From an uncultured Faecalibacterium sp. (lineage in GTDB: Bacteria > Bacillota > Clostridia > Oscillospirales > Ruminococcaceae), in assembly GCA_934540955.1 (NCBI GenBank), contig CAKTCY010000009.1, positions 1 through 48,005 on the forward strand: a DNA stretch of 48,005 nucleotides, given 5' to 3'. Each line of letters starts with the position of its first letter. Position 1 is the stretch's first letter. This document shows positions 7,445 to 15,884 of the stretch, in pieces. A program made the translations under genes and the position numbers. The notes beneath the pieces were generated by a model, which was not told the origin of the DNA, ran no database searches, and saw only the letters and a list, made by a program, of their open reading frames with translations.

Positions 7445-9278
7445 AGCAGGGACCTCCTAACAGATGGTTGGCACCGCAGGCGTTGCAGGCACGGTTGCAG
7501 GGCGGGGTGGTCTGGGCGGCCAGAGCCTTGTTGTACTCCCGCACCAGATACTCGTGGGTGATGCCGTAGTCCATGTGGGACCACGGGGTCACCTCGTCCA
7601 GCGCGATGGGGCGCTGGCAGTAGAAGGCGGGGTCGATGCCCAGGTCTGCAAAGGTCTGCATCCAGGTATCGTACTTGAAGCACTCCTCCCAGCCGTCGAA
7701 GTAGCAGCCGCGCTTATACGCTTCCACAATGACCGGAGCAAGGCGGCGGTCACCCTTGGCGAACACGCCTTCCAAGAAGCTGGTGGTGCTGTCGTGGTAG
7801 TTCACCTTGATCTTACGGCTGTGCACGCTTTCCAGCAGGTGCTTCTGCTTAGCCTGCAGGGTCTCGGCGGTATCCATGGGCACGAACTGGAAGGGAGTGT
7901 GGGGCTTGGGTACAAAGCAGGCGCAGCTGATGGTCACCTGCACGCCGCGTCCCTTGGCGTGGTTCGTGTTCTTATAGTAGAGGTCTACCACCTTCTGGGC
8001 GGTCTCGGCAATGCCCTCGATATCCTCCATGGTCTCGGTGGGCAGTCCCATCATGAAGTAGAGCTTGACCGAGGTGTAGCCCGCGTTGAAGGCAATGGTG
8101 CAGGTCTTTTCGATCTCGTCCCAGGTGACGTTTTTGTTGATGACATTGCGCAGGCGCTGGGTGCCGGCCTCGGCGGCAAAGGTCAGGCCGCTCTTGCGCA
8201 CCTTGGTGGTCTTTTCGATGAGGCTCTGAGAGAAGTTGTCCACACGCAGGGAGGGCAGCGACAGGCTGACGTGCTCCTTGGGTGCCCACTCGTTCAGATC
8301 GTCCAGCAGCTCTTCCAGCTGACCGTGGTCAGAGGTGGAAAGGCTGGAAAGGCTCAGTTCCTCGTAGCCAGTGTTGGCGCACAGATCCTGCGCGGCCTTG
8401 TTCAGCAGGCTGGCATCGCGCTGGCGCATGGGGCGGTACAGAAAGCCTGCCTGACAGAACCGGCAGCCGCGCACGCAGCCGCGCAGCACCTCGATGCTGG
8501 CGCGGTCCTGAATGGCACCCACCATGGGCACCACAAAGTTGGTTGGTGGGGCAAACTGGTTCAGATCCTTGATGATGGCCTTGGTGATGCGCGCCGGGAT
8601 GCCCGGCTCGTTGGGGGTGATGGCCTTGACCCGGCCATCCTCGTGGTAGGTGACATCATAGAAAGCCGGGATGTACACGCCCGGGATCTTTGCAATGTTG
8701 AGCAGCAGCTGCTTTTTGGTGATGCCCTCTTTTTTGGCCTTTTCGATCTCGGCGCAGATGGCGGGCAGTTGGTTTTCGCCCTCGCCCAGCTGGATAACAT
8801 CAAAGAAATCCGCAATGGGCTCGGCGTTGCAGGCGCAGGGGCCGCCCGCCACGATCAGCGGCCAGCGGTCATCGCGGTCCTTGGAATAGAACGGGATGCC
8901 AGCCAAGTCCAGCATGGCAAGGATATTGGTGTAGGAAAGCTCGTACTGCAGGGTAAAGCCCACAGCATCAAAGACCGTGAGAGGGTCCTTGCTCTCCATG
9001 GTGTACAGCGGCAGCTGCAGGCGCTCCATCTCTGCCTTCATATCCAGCCAAGGCATAAAGGCACGCTCACACCACCAGTTCTCGTGGCTGTTGAGCAGCT
9101 CGTACAGGATCTTTTCGCCCAGAAAGGACATACCCACCTCGTAGGTATCCGGGAAGCAGAAGGCAAAGCGCACATCCACCTTATCCTTTTCTTTATAGAT
9201 ACTGCCGGGCTCGCCGCCGGTATAGCGGCCGGGCTTCTGCACCCGTCCCAGCGCTTCTTTCAGTTTGGGATCAAACAT
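7419..9278 (-). CDS. TIGR03960 family radical SAM protein
   Basis: A 619-residue enzyme with an N-terminal Rossmann-type (B12-binding-like) region and a radical SAM core. The [4Fe-4S] ligands are Cys268, Cys272 and Cys275 in RGCVRGCRFCQAGF. Downstream are the SLSSLSTSDH and MGLPTET segments typical of the barrel. The C-terminus has a Cys-rich finger, CNRACNACGANHLLGGPC. The substrate is not established for this family. The ATG at 9276-9278 is chosen because GGAGGACCCG precedes it; two upstream in-frame ATGs are poor. It lies 37 bp after the M50 protease gene and overlaps the DUF2344 gene, an arrangement conserved in Clostridia. Confidence 0.9.
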   Translation of the reverse strand: MFDPKLKEALGRVQKPGRYTGGEPGSIYKEKDKVDVRFAFCFPDTYEVGMSFLGEKILYELLNSHENWWCERAFMPWLDMKAEMERLQLPLYTMESKDPLTVFDAVGFTLQYELSYTNILAMLDLAGIPFYSKDRDDRWPLIVAGGPCACNAEPIADFFDVIQLGEGENQLPAICAEIEKAKKEGITKKQLLLNIAKIPGVYIPAFYDVTYHEDGRVKAITPNEPGIPARITKAIIKDLNQFAPPTNFVVPMVGAIQDRASIEVLRGCVRGCRFCQAGFLYRPMRQRDASLLNKAAQDLCANTGYEELSLSSLSTSDHGQLEELLDDLNEWAPKEHVSLSLPSLRVDNFSQSLIEKTTKVRKSGLTFAAEAGTQRLRNVINKNVTWDEIEKTCTIAFNAGYTSVKLYFMMGLPTETMEDIEGIAETAQKVVDLYYKNTNHAKGRGVQVTISCACFVPKPHTPFQFVPMDTAETLQAKQKHLLESVHSRKIKVNYHDSTTSFLEGVFAKGDRRLAPVIVEAYKRGCYFDGWEECFKYDTWMQTFADLGIDPAFYCQRPIALDEVTPWSHMDYGITHEYLVREYNKALAAQTTPPCNRACNACGANHLLGGPCFDYSQNLV

Positions 9279-9315
9279 CGGGTCCTCCATAAACAATCCG
9301 TTTTTTGCGTTCTTT

Positions 9316-9825
9316 TTATTTTACCCCAAATGTGCCGGTTTTGCAATCGTTTCCGGCGGTTTGTGTGCACTTTCCGTATTTTTGCCGCCAGAGCGCCGCC
9401 GCGCACGCTGCCATCTGTGCACCGTCCAGCGGGGGCACCGGCAGCAGATTGAACAGCCCCGTCAGCAGATTCGCCGCCCAGAACGCGCTGCCGCGGATGG
9501 TAGCAGTCTGCGCAAGGCGCACCGCCCATACCCCGGCAAGGACAAGATTGACCGCAGGCCCGGCGGCGGCCAGCACGAGCCGCTGGCGCGGGGAGAGCCT
9601 CTCCCCTGCCGTGCGCATACAAAAGCCGGTCATGGTCACCTCAATGACCGGCAGATGCCGTTGCTGGATGCAGTAGACGAGGATGTGCCCCAGCTCGTGC
9701 AAAACAGCCGCCAGCAGTCCCAGCCGCAGAAAGCCGCTGGCATCAAAGTAGAGCAGCAGATACACCACGCCGCACAGCAGCACCGGGTCCCGGAATACAA
9801 GCTTTCCCACCCGCACCCGGTTCAT
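9316..9825 (-). CDS. M50 site-2 protease, SpoIVFB-like
   Basis: Small intramembrane zinc metalloprotease of 169 residues. It has the HExxH site HELGH (43-47) within a membrane helix, several other hydrophobic segments, and the second metal-binding motif NLLPVPPLDG with Asp134. These are the hallmarks of the SpoIVFB branch, which in Bacillus cleaves pro-sigmaK. The start at 9823-9825 overlaps the stop of the M23 gene by ATGA. The pairing with an M23 protein matches spoIVFA-spoIVFB, and the TIGR03960-DUF2344 genes that follow are its usual clostridial neighbours. It is short (SpoIVFB is about 280 residues) and has no CBS domain. If the host does not sporulate, the substrate must be something else. 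Confidence 0.85.
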   Translation of the reverse strand: MNRVRVGKLVFRDPVLLCGVVYLLLYFDASGFLRLGLLAAVLHELGHILVYCIQQRHLPVIEVTMTGFCMRTAGERLSPRQRLVLAAAGPAVNLVLAGVWAVRLAQTATIRGSAFWAANLLTGLFNLLPVPPLDGAQMAACAAALWRQKYGKCTQTAGNDCKTGTFGVK

Positions 9826-10352
9826 GGGGCATTCTCCAGCAGAGCGGCGGGGTCGCAGGCAGCGCCCTGCTGCCACAGCTCCAGATGCAGGTGTGCACCG
9901 GTGGCGCGGCCTGTCTGCCCTACCGTCCCCAGCGTCTGCCCGGCCTGTACCACCTCTCCCGGGCGGACATAGAGGTATTGCAGATGCGCGTAGCGGGTCT
10001 CGCAGCCATCCGGGTGCAGGATGTGCAGATGGTTGCCGTAGCTTTGGCTATATGCCGCTGCGGTCACGACCCCATCCTGCACCGCCAGCACTGCCGTACC
10101 CGCCGCGCAGGCAAGGTCGATACCCTGATGGAACGCAGGCTTGCCGGTAAAGGGGTCTGTCCGCGCGCCGTAGGCGTCTGAGATGCGCCACGCCGTGGTA
10201 TCCAGCGGAAAGCAGCACTTTTTAGTATCCCGCGCGGCCTGTACCGGCAAGGCCGCCAGCAGACAGAGTGCCAGCCCCGCCAGCACAAGTGCCATGATGC
10301 CCCACCGCCGTCTGCGCAGCTTTGCTGCCTGTCCGCTCCGTTTTGCCCGCAT
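9822..10352 (-). CDS. M23 (LytM-like) metallopeptidase, SpoIVFA-like position
   Basis: A 176-residue membrane-anchored protein: basic head, one transmembrane or signal segment (about 19-39), then an M23 domain. The zinc ligands look intact: His75 and Asp79 in FHQGIDLACAAGT, the VLAVQDGVV strand, and His154/His156 in TGAHLHLELW. It could therefore be an active peptidoglycan endopeptidase, whereas SpoIVFA itself is non-catalytic. The start at 10350-10352 has GGAGGGCGGCGT upstream; the longer frame lacks a ribosome-binding site. Its translation is coupled to the M50 protease. The role of controlling that protease is inferred from the pairing. Confidence 0.82.
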   Translation of the reverse strand: MRAKRSGQAAKLRRRRWGIMALVLAGLALCLLAALPVQAARDTKKCCFPLDTTAWRISDAYGARTDPFTGKPAFHQGIDLACAAGTAVLAVQDGVVTAAAYSQSYGNHLHILHPDGCETRYAHLQYLYVRPGEVVQAGQTLGTVGQTGRATGAHLHLELWQQGAACDPAALLENAP

Positions 10353-10600
10353 ACGCCGCCCTCCTATCCTGAAAAGTGTATGCACAAGCGGCGGACAGCA
10401 GAACCCGCCCACCATTCAGGTGGAACGATTCAAAATGCCCTCCGTGTTTTCCGGGTTGCGGCACCCAGCATCCGCATCGTGCCTTGAGCGGCACTCGCGT
10501 CTTGCTGGCCGCTGCCCCAACAACTCCTCCCTGTTTCCGCCACTGGCGGCGGTCGTCGTCGTTGCTGGGCATATTCAGCGGAAAATTTATTTTTTATTGC

Positions 10601-10634
10601 GCTTTTATCGCGTCCTGCGGGACGCGATAAAAGC
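10601..10634. repeat. Perfect 15-bp hairpin
   Basis: GCTTTTATCGCGTCC and its exact complement are separated by TGCG. The left flank is AT-rich (AAAATTTATTTTTTATTGC) and there is no long U-tract on either strand, so it is not a typical terminator. It could still act as a bidirectional one or as a protein-binding palindrome. Confidence 0.55.
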
Positions 10635-10675
10635 ATTTTCACGGGAGGGGTCACAGAGGAAAGCTTTATCTACAG

Positions 10676-10716
10676 TAAAAAAAGAGCCGCCGCACAAATT
10701 TCTGCGCAGCAGCTCT
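10676..10716 (-). terminator. Intrinsic terminator of ppk
   Basis: Minus strand RNA: GAGCUGCUGC pairs with GCGGCGGCUC (with two G-U pairs) and is followed by seven U residues. It lies 27 bp after the ppk stop. Confidence 0.85.
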
Positions 10717-10742
10717 GGCTTTGGTTTATATGCTTTTACAGC

Positions 10743-13136
10743 TCAGCGCCGGAAAAAGCTTCCGATGCGTTCCAGCAGGCTTTTTTTCTTGGGTGCGGTG
10801 ACGGCAGGCTTTGCAGCCGGGCGGGGCGCAGCGGGAGCCTTGGGGGCGGGCTGCGCAGTGCGGGGCTTGTTGTTCAGCATCTGCTCCAGCGCCTCGTAGT
10901 GGTCGGGCTGCTGCGCCGCCGGGGCGGTATCCTCGGCCTTTTCCGGTGCGGGCTGGAACACATGAGGCAGCTCCTGTTTCAGCTGCTCCACGGTCACCTC
11001 CTGACAGACAGCCGCCGGTTTTTCTGCTTCCGGGGCGAGGGTGGTGCACTTCCACGGCTCGGGGCGCTGCCAGTCGTTGCGCAGCAGCTCGTACATACCC
11101 ATCTGGCCGTTGACCAGCGGCTCGCCCTCGGCGGGCTTCACCTTCTGGTAGCTGCCGCTGGCATCCATGACCCGGGCGTTGACGTTATCCCGCAGCTGCA
11201 GCTGCAGGATATCGGTGAGCTTTTGCACCAGAACGGGGTCCTCCACCCGCACGCCGACCTCCACGCGGCACTCGGTATTGCGGGTGAGGAAGTCGCCGGA
11301 GGCAATATAGATGCGGGTGTGGGTGCCATCGAAGAAGCTGTAAATGCGGCCATGCTCAAGATACCGTCCCACCAGACTGCGGATGTGTAGGTTCTCGGTC
11401 TTACCGGGCACCTCTGCGCGCACGCAGCAGATACCGCGCACGATCATATCAATGCGCACCCCGGCGCAGCTGGCTTCCTGCAGCTTCAGGATGATATCCC
11501 GGTCGCTGATGGAGTTGTTTTTCAGGATCATGGAAGCCGGACGACCCATGCGGGCGGCAGCAATGACGTGATCCATCTCGTCCAGCAGCACACTCTTGAA
11601 GCGCAGCGGAGCTACCAGCATCTTGTCGCTTTCCTCGGTAAGCTGCTGCACGGCCAGATTTCGGAACACCTTAGAGGCCTCCTCGCCGATGCGCTCGTCT
11701 GCGGTGATGAAGGAATAATCGGTATACAGCTCGCTGGTTTTTTCGTTGTAGTTGCCGGTACCGATCTGGGTGATGTAGGAGTAGCCCTCTGCGCCCTTGC
11801 GGGTGATGAGGGTCAGCTTGGAGTGCACCTTGTAGTCCTCGAAGCCGTAGATGACGGTACAGCCGGCGCTTTCCAGCTGCTTGGACCAGTCGATGTTATT
11901 CTGCTCGTCAAAGCGGGCGCGCAGCTCCACCAGCGCTACTACTTCCTTGCCGTTTTCGGCAGCCTCCATCAACGCCTGCACGATCTGGGACTCCCGCGCC
12001 ATGCGGTAGAGGGTCATCTTGATGGAGATGACGTCCGGGTCCTGTGCGGCCTTTTTGAGCATGGTGATAAAGGGACGGATGGACTGGTACGGATAGCTGA
12101 GCAGCACATCATGCTTCTGCACCTCGGCAGCAAGGTCGTAGTCCGGCGGCGGCAGCATGGGGCGTGCGGGGGTGTAGAAGAGCGCCGGGTGACCCTCGGC
12201 CTCCATGCGGCCGGAAAGCTTGAAGAAGAAGCTGAGATCCAGCGGGCTCTTTTGCAGAAACACCCGCTTACGGGTCAGCTCCAGACGGCTGCACAGCAGC
12301 CGCTCCACCTCCGGTGCGGGGGCGGGGGTGATCTGCAAACGGACTGCAGCCAGCTTGCGGCGGCGCCGGAGCAGCTCGGTCATGATCTCACGATAGTCGA
12401 TATCGTGATCCATCATGCCTTCTTTTACGTCGATATCCGCGTTGCGGGTGACCCGGAACAGGCATTTTTCCTGCATGGAATCCTTGCCGAAGATGCTGGA
12501 CGCATAGTGCAGCACCAGCTCCTCGGTGAGGGCAAACTGCACAGCACCATCCTTTTTGATGAAGTGCAGCCGCTCCATCTGGCTGGAGATGGGCACGATG
12601 CCAAGGCTCTGCTCCTGCGTGTGCTTTTCCTTGAGCAGCACGCCCAGATAGATCTCCTTGTTGCGCAAAAACGGGAACGGGTGGCGGTTGTCCACGATCT
12701 GCGGGCTGAGGATGGGGAACAGCTCCGACTGGAAGTATTTTTTCCAGAGATGCTCCTCCTCCTTGGTCAGGTGGTCGAAATCCACCTTATGGTAGCCGTT
12801 CTCTGCCAGATTTTCCAGCGCTTTTGCGTAGAATTTATCGCATTCCTCCTGCAGCTGCGCCGTTTTGGGCATAATGGCAGCCAGCTGCTCGGCGGCGGTC
12901 ATGTTGGTCTTGTTTTCCCGCTTTTCCTTTTTGGTCTTGCTCTGCTCAAGGTTTGCGCGCTCCTGCAAAGAGCCCACGCGCACCATGAAAAACTCGTCCA
13001 GATTGGAGCCGTAAATTGCCAGAAACTTGATCCGCTCGCCCAGCGGGACGTTCTTGTCCTTGCCCAGCGCCAGAACGCGGCGGTTAAAATCCAGCCAGCT
13101 CAGTTCGCGGTTGATAAAGATCGATTCGTCACTCAT
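10743..13136 (-). CDS. ppk1: Polyphosphate kinase 1 with a C-terminal extension
   Basis: Membrane-associated enzyme that reversibly transfers the ATP gamma-phosphate to inorganic polyphosphate. The 797-residue protein has the PPK N domain (FINRELSWLDFNRRVL at the start), the head domain, and two catalytic PLD-like domains with the phosphorylated His438 in YKVHSKLTLI and the second catalytic His595 in YLEHGRIYSFF. The core ends near residue 690. About 107 extra residues follow, rich in Pro, Ala and Glu, ending in a basic amphipathic segment (KKKSLLERIGSFFRR). The ATG at 13134-13136 is chosen because homology begins at MSDESIFINREL and GGAG lies upstream. It follows comEA and has its own terminator. 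Confidence 0.95.
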   Translation of the reverse strand: MSDESIFINRELSWLDFNRRVLALGKDKNVPLGERIKFLAIYGSNLDEFFMVRVGSLQERANLEQSKTKKEKRENKTNMTAAEQLAAIMPKTAQLQEECDKFYAKALENLAENGYHKVDFDHLTKEEEHLWKKYFQSELFPILSPQIVDNRHPFPFLRNKEIYLGVLLKEKHTQEQSLGIVPISSQMERLHFIKKDGAVQFALTEELVLHYASSIFGKDSMQEKCLFRVTRNADIDVKEGMMDHDIDYREIMTELLRRRRKLAAVRLQITPAPAPEVERLLCSRLELTRKRVFLQKSPLDLSFFFKLSGRMEAEGHPALFYTPARPMLPPPDYDLAAEVQKHDVLLSYPYQSIRPFITMLKKAAQDPDVISIKMTLYRMARESQIVQALMEAAENGKEVVALVELRARFDEQNNIDWSKQLESAGCTVIYGFEDYKVHSKLTLITRKGAEGYSYITQIGTGNYNEKTSELYTDYSFITADERIGEEASKVFRNLAVQQLTEESDKMLVAPLRFKSVLLDEMDHVIAAARMGRPASMILKNNSISDRDIILKLQEASCAGVRIDMIVRGICCVRAEVPGKTENLHIRSLVGRYLEHGRIYSFFDGTHTRIYIASGDFLTRNTECRVEVGVRVEDPVLVQKLTDILQLQLRDNVNARVMDASGSYQKVKPAEGEPLVNGQMGMYELLRNDWQRPEPWKCTTLAPEAEKPAAVCQEVTVEQLKQELPHVFQPAPEKAEDTAPAAQQPDHYEALEQMLNNKPRTAQPAPKAPAAPRPAAKPAVTAPKKKSLLERIGSFFRR

Positions 13137-13193
13137 AACAATATATCTCCGTATTTCCTCTTTGACCAAGGCAGCAAGCGGGCTGTCCCCTTT

Positions 13194-13538
13194 TCAGCGG
13201 ACATACGCCTGCCCTGCCCATGAATCCACCATTGCGCGGGTAATGCCCGGCACCTGCGCGGCATCCTCCACCTGTGCAAACGGGCCGTACTGCGCCCGGT
13301 AGTCCAGAATGGCCTGTGCATTGCGGGGGCCGACACCGGGCAGGGTGCACAAAGCGTCTGCATCGGCGGTGTTCAGCTCTACCTGCGTATACGCTGTCAG
13401 CGCCTTTGTGTCCGGCAGCGTCTGCGGGGTCTGCGCCTGCAGCGGCACTGCGAAGCGGAACGCCAGCACAGCACAGACCCCTGCGGCGGCAAGGCACAGC
13501 AGCAGAAACAGCCCTTCGCGGCGTTTTTTGTGCGGCAT
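13194..13538 (-). CDS. ComEA-like helix-hairpin-helix protein
   Basis: A 114-residue protein with an N-terminal membrane anchor (LFLLLCLAAAGVCAVLAF) and a C-terminal ComEA-type double helix-hairpin-helix: VELNTADADALCTLPGVGPRNAQAILDYRAQYGPF. The domain binds double-stranded DNA during competence uptake. The SLBB linker domain of Bacillus ComEA is absent, so this is the short form. No comEC is nearby. The start at 13536-13538 follows GGGAGAAGAGTCT; an alternative ATG five codons upstream is possible. A terminator separates it from the HAD-like gene, so it needs its own promoter or read-through. A competence role is inferred from the family only. Confidence 0.85.
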   Translation of the reverse strand: MPHKKRREGLFLLLCLAAAGVCAVLAFRFAVPLQAQTPQTLPDTKALTAYTQVELNTADADALCTLPGVGPRNAQAILDYRAQYGPFAQVEDAAQVPGITRAMVDSWAGQAYVR

Positions 13539-13570
13539 AGACTCTTCTCCCATTCTACCTGATTTTGTGA

Positions 13571-13606
13571 TAAAAAGAAAGCCCTCTGCGGAAAAATTGC
13601 AGAGGA
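13571..13606 (-). terminator. Intrinsic terminator after the HAD-like gene
   Basis: Minus strand CCTCTGC/GCAGAGG stem (13583-13605) followed by GCTTTCTTTTT. It ends the sepF-to-HAD operon before comEA. Confidence 0.75.
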
Positions 13607-13619
13607 CCTTGCATAAGTT

Positions 13620-14447
13620 TTACACAGATTTTTCAGCGGCACGCACCATGCGGTACAAAACCTCCACAGCGGCGCCACCGGCGGCATCCGTCAGGGTGAC
13701 CTGCCCGGCAGCAAGGCGCAGCTCTGCCGGGGCATCGGCGGCCACTGCGCTGTGCTCCACGGTCTGCACCAGCTCCAGCATGGGCTGACCGCCCGCCAGC
13801 GCAAGGACCTGCTCCGCACCCACCTGCGCCATGGTGCAGACGGTGTCCAGCATTTCCCGGCCGGAGATGCGCTTGGGGGTGAGGACAAGGGTATCCGGGG
13901 CGATGCGCTCGCCCAGCAGGGCAACACGATCCCCGATGGCCTTTTCTGCCAGCGAGATCAGGGGCACAGACTTGCTGTCCTGATACAGCAGCACCCGCAG
14001 CACCTGCTCGGGGTGGATATCGGCGGCGTTTGCCAGCAGATACGGGGTCCACTCCTGCCGCAGATGGCGCTCCAGTGCATTGCTCATGCGCAGCACCCGG
14101 GTAGTGCCGTCCTGCATCTGCACGGCAACGCCCACGCCGGGGGTATCCGGCAGGCAGGCAAAAAGCTCCTGCTGCTGGGCAAAGCTGCACAGGGGCACCC
14201 GGTTGCCGTCGGCATAGTGGTAGGCCATGGTGCCGCCGCACACCAGCGCAGGCGCAGCCAGACGCACGCTGCCCAGAATGGAGCGCACGGCGCGCGGAGA
14301 GCGCTGCGAGAAAACAGTAAGTCTGCCGCCGCGGCTGCTGAACAGCTGCAAAACGTCCCGCACCACTTGGGTCAGATTGCCATCCTCGCCCAGCAGCAGG
14401 TTATCCAGATCACAGAGCACCAGAGTGGATGCCAGAGAATCGTTCAT
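13620..14447 (-). CDS. HAD-superfamily (Cof-like) protein with degenerate motif IV
   Basis: A 275-residue Cof/IIB-type haloacid dehalogenase-like protein. Motif I is intact (CDLDNLL, Asp13 and Asp15), motif II is a Ser (LTVFSQRSP), and the C-terminal region follows the Cof layout (TPKRISGREMLDTV, then a LALAGG loop and the AVAADAPAELRLAA helix). The metal-binding motif IV, normally GDxxND, reads GGQPML, so two acidic ligands are missing and phosphatase activity is doubtful. The lysine motif before GREML is also non-standard. The start at 14445-14447 follows AGGAGGAAAAACAC and overlaps the rluD stop (ATGA). The longer open frame is a shadow of rluD. Confidence 0.78.
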   Translation of the reverse strand: MNDSLASTLVLCDLDNLLLGEDGNLTQVVRDVLQLFSSRGGRLTVFSQRSPRAVRSILGSVRLAAPALVCGGTMAYHYADGNRVPLCSFAQQQELFACLPDTPGVGVAVQMQDGTTRVLRMSNALERHLRQEWTPYLLANAADIHPEQVLRVLLYQDSKSVPLISLAEKAIGDRVALLGERIAPDTLVLTPKRISGREMLDTVCTMAQVGAEQVLALAGGQPMLELVQTVEHSAVAADAPAELRLAAGQVTLTDAAGGAAVEVLYRMVRAAEKSV

Positions 14448-15376
14448 GTGTTTTTCCTCCTGAGTGTTGCGAGAAAATGGGTAAAGTAGTCCGGCAGTTC
14501 GGAGTCGAACCGCAGCTGCTCCCCGGTGATGGGGTGGATAAAGCCCAGCGTTTTGGCGTGCAGGCACTGGCCGTGCAGGCTGGTGATGCAGTTGTGGGGG
14601 CCGTACACCGGGTCCCCTGCCACCGGGTGGTGGATAGAGGCCATGTGCACGCGGATCTGATGGGTGCGTCCGGTCTTTAGGCGGCATTCCAGCAGGGTGA
14701 ACTCCCCCAGCCGCTCCAGCACCTTATAGCCGGTGTAGGCGTATTTGGTGTGGGGCTCGGCGGCCGGGTAGACTGCCATTTTTTTGCGGTCGGTCTTGCT
14801 GCGGCCAAGGTTTGCTTCCACAAAGCCCTCGTCCTGCGCAAAGCCGCCGTAGACCACCGTCTGGTAGGCACGCTCCACGCTGTGCACCGCCATCTGCTGA
14901 GAAAGACCGATGTGGGTGGCGTCGTCCTTTGCCACCACCAGCAGGCCGCTGGTGTCCTTATCAATGCGGTGAACGATGCCGGGGCGGATCTCGCCGCCAA
15001 TGCCGGAAAGGCTGCCCTTGCAATGCCACAGCAGGGCGTTGACCAGCGTGCCGTCCGGGTTGCCGGGTGCGGGGTGCACCACCATGCCCTTAGGCTTGTT
15101 GACCACCAGCAGGTGAGCGTCCTCGTAGACGATCTCCAGCGGGATATCCTGCGGCACGGCCTCGATGGGCTTTGCGTCCGGAATCTCCAGCAGCACGGTG
15201 TCCCCTGCCTTGAGCTTCAGGCTTTTTGCCACAGCCTTGCCGTTGCACTGCACATGACCCTCGGCCACCAGCGCCTGCAGCGCCGAGCGGGACAGGCCGG
15301 TGTCCTCGCCGCTGAGAAAGTGGTCGATGCGCTGCCCGGCAGTCTCCTGCTCTACGATAAATTCACGCTGTTCCAT
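14444..15376 (-). CDS. rluD: RluD-type 23S rRNA/tRNA pseudouridine synthase
   Basis: A 310-residue RluA/RluD-family enzyme. The N-terminal S4 RNA-binding domain (QRIDHFLSGEDTGLSRSALQALVAEGHVQCNG) is followed by the catalytic domain with the essential Asp in GIVHRIDKDTSGLLVVAKDD. Exact target uridines cannot be read from sequence; in Bacillus the equivalent gene after lspA is ylyB. It starts 3 bp after the lspA stop and overlaps the HAD-like gene. It belongs to the ileS-lspA-rluD string conserved across Firmicutes. Confidence 0.93.
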   Translation of the reverse strand: MEQREFIVEQETAGQRIDHFLSGEDTGLSRSALQALVAEGHVQCNGKAVAKSLKLKAGDTVLLEIPDAKPIEAVPQDIPLEIVYEDAHLLVVNKPKGMVVHPAPGNPDGTLVNALLWHCKGSLSGIGGEIRPGIVHRIDKDTSGLLVVAKDDATHIGLSQQMAVHSVERAYQTVVYGGFAQDEGFVEANLGRSKTDRKKMAVYPAAEPHTKYAYTGYKVLERLGEFTLLECRLKTGRTHQIRVHMASIHHPVAGDPVYGPHNCITSLHGQCLHAKTLGFIHPITGEQLRFDSELPDYFTHFLATLRRKNT

Positions 15377-15379
15377 GGC

Positions 15380-15862
15380 TTACTGCTCCTTGGAGGCGGC
15401 ATTATCGGCGTGGACCTCGTCCAGAAAAATCACCAGCACCCACAGTGCCACGCCCACGCAGACGCAGATATCCGCAAAATTGAACACGGCAAAGCGCATG
15501 AACAGCAGGTTGATGTAGTCCACCACCTCGCCGTTGAGCACACGGTCGATCAGGTTGCCGATGCCGCCGCCCAGCACCAGCACCAGCGCTGCCTGCTGCA
15601 GGCGCTTGCCGCGGCTGCGGAAGAACAGTCCATAGGCCACCGCCAGCAGCGCCACGCTGGTGGCGATGATAAGGAACAGCTGCTTGCCGCTGAGCAGGCT
15701 GAAGGCCATGCCCGGGTTGAGCACAAACCGCAGCTCCACCACATGGGGGATGAGCGGCATAGCGCCTACCGGCTGCAAGGCCTGCACTGCCCACAGCTTG
15801 ATCAGCTGGTCAATGCCGATCAGCGCGGCAACAGCTGCCAGATTAAAGAGTACAAATGCCAT
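15380..15862 (-). CDS. lspA: Lipoprotein signal peptidase (signal peptidase II)
   Basis: Aspartic membrane protease that cleaves prolipoproteins before the lipidated cysteine. The 160-residue protein has four transmembrane helices. The catalytic aspartates are in GGIGNLIDRVLNGEVVDYI and FAVFNFADI, and an early conserved Asp is in GIDQLIK. The substrate-binding protein of the ABC importer at 44,712-45,740 has a lipobox and would be a client. It lies downstream of ileS across a terminator-like hairpin, and rluD follows after 3 bp. Confidence 0.96.
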   Translation of the reverse strand: MAFVLFNLAAVAALIGIDQLIKLWAVQALQPVGAMPLIPHVVELRFVLNPGMAFSLLSGKQLFLIIATSVALLAVAYGLFFRSRGKRLQQAALVLVLGGGIGNLIDRVLNGEVVDYINLLFMRFAVFNFADICVCVGVALWVLVIFLDEVHADNAASKEQ

Positions 15863-15884
15863 TAGCTACCTCGTTTCTGTTATA

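Larger units (their letters stand above)
10353..10742. other. Gene-free interval between ppk and the M23 gene
   Basis: About 390 bp with no credible gene. It contains the presumed promoter region of the M23-M50-radical SAM operon (no convincing -35/-10), a GC-rich stretch with a small hairpin (CCGCCACTGGCGG near 10,550), a perfect 15-bp hairpin at 10,601-10,634 and the ppk terminator. Confidence 0.5.

Noticed and set aside
14448..14687. N-terminal extension of the HAD-like protein by 80 residues
   Set aside because: The extension is an out-of-frame reading of rluD; the internal ATG has a strong ribosome-binding site and starts the HAD homology.
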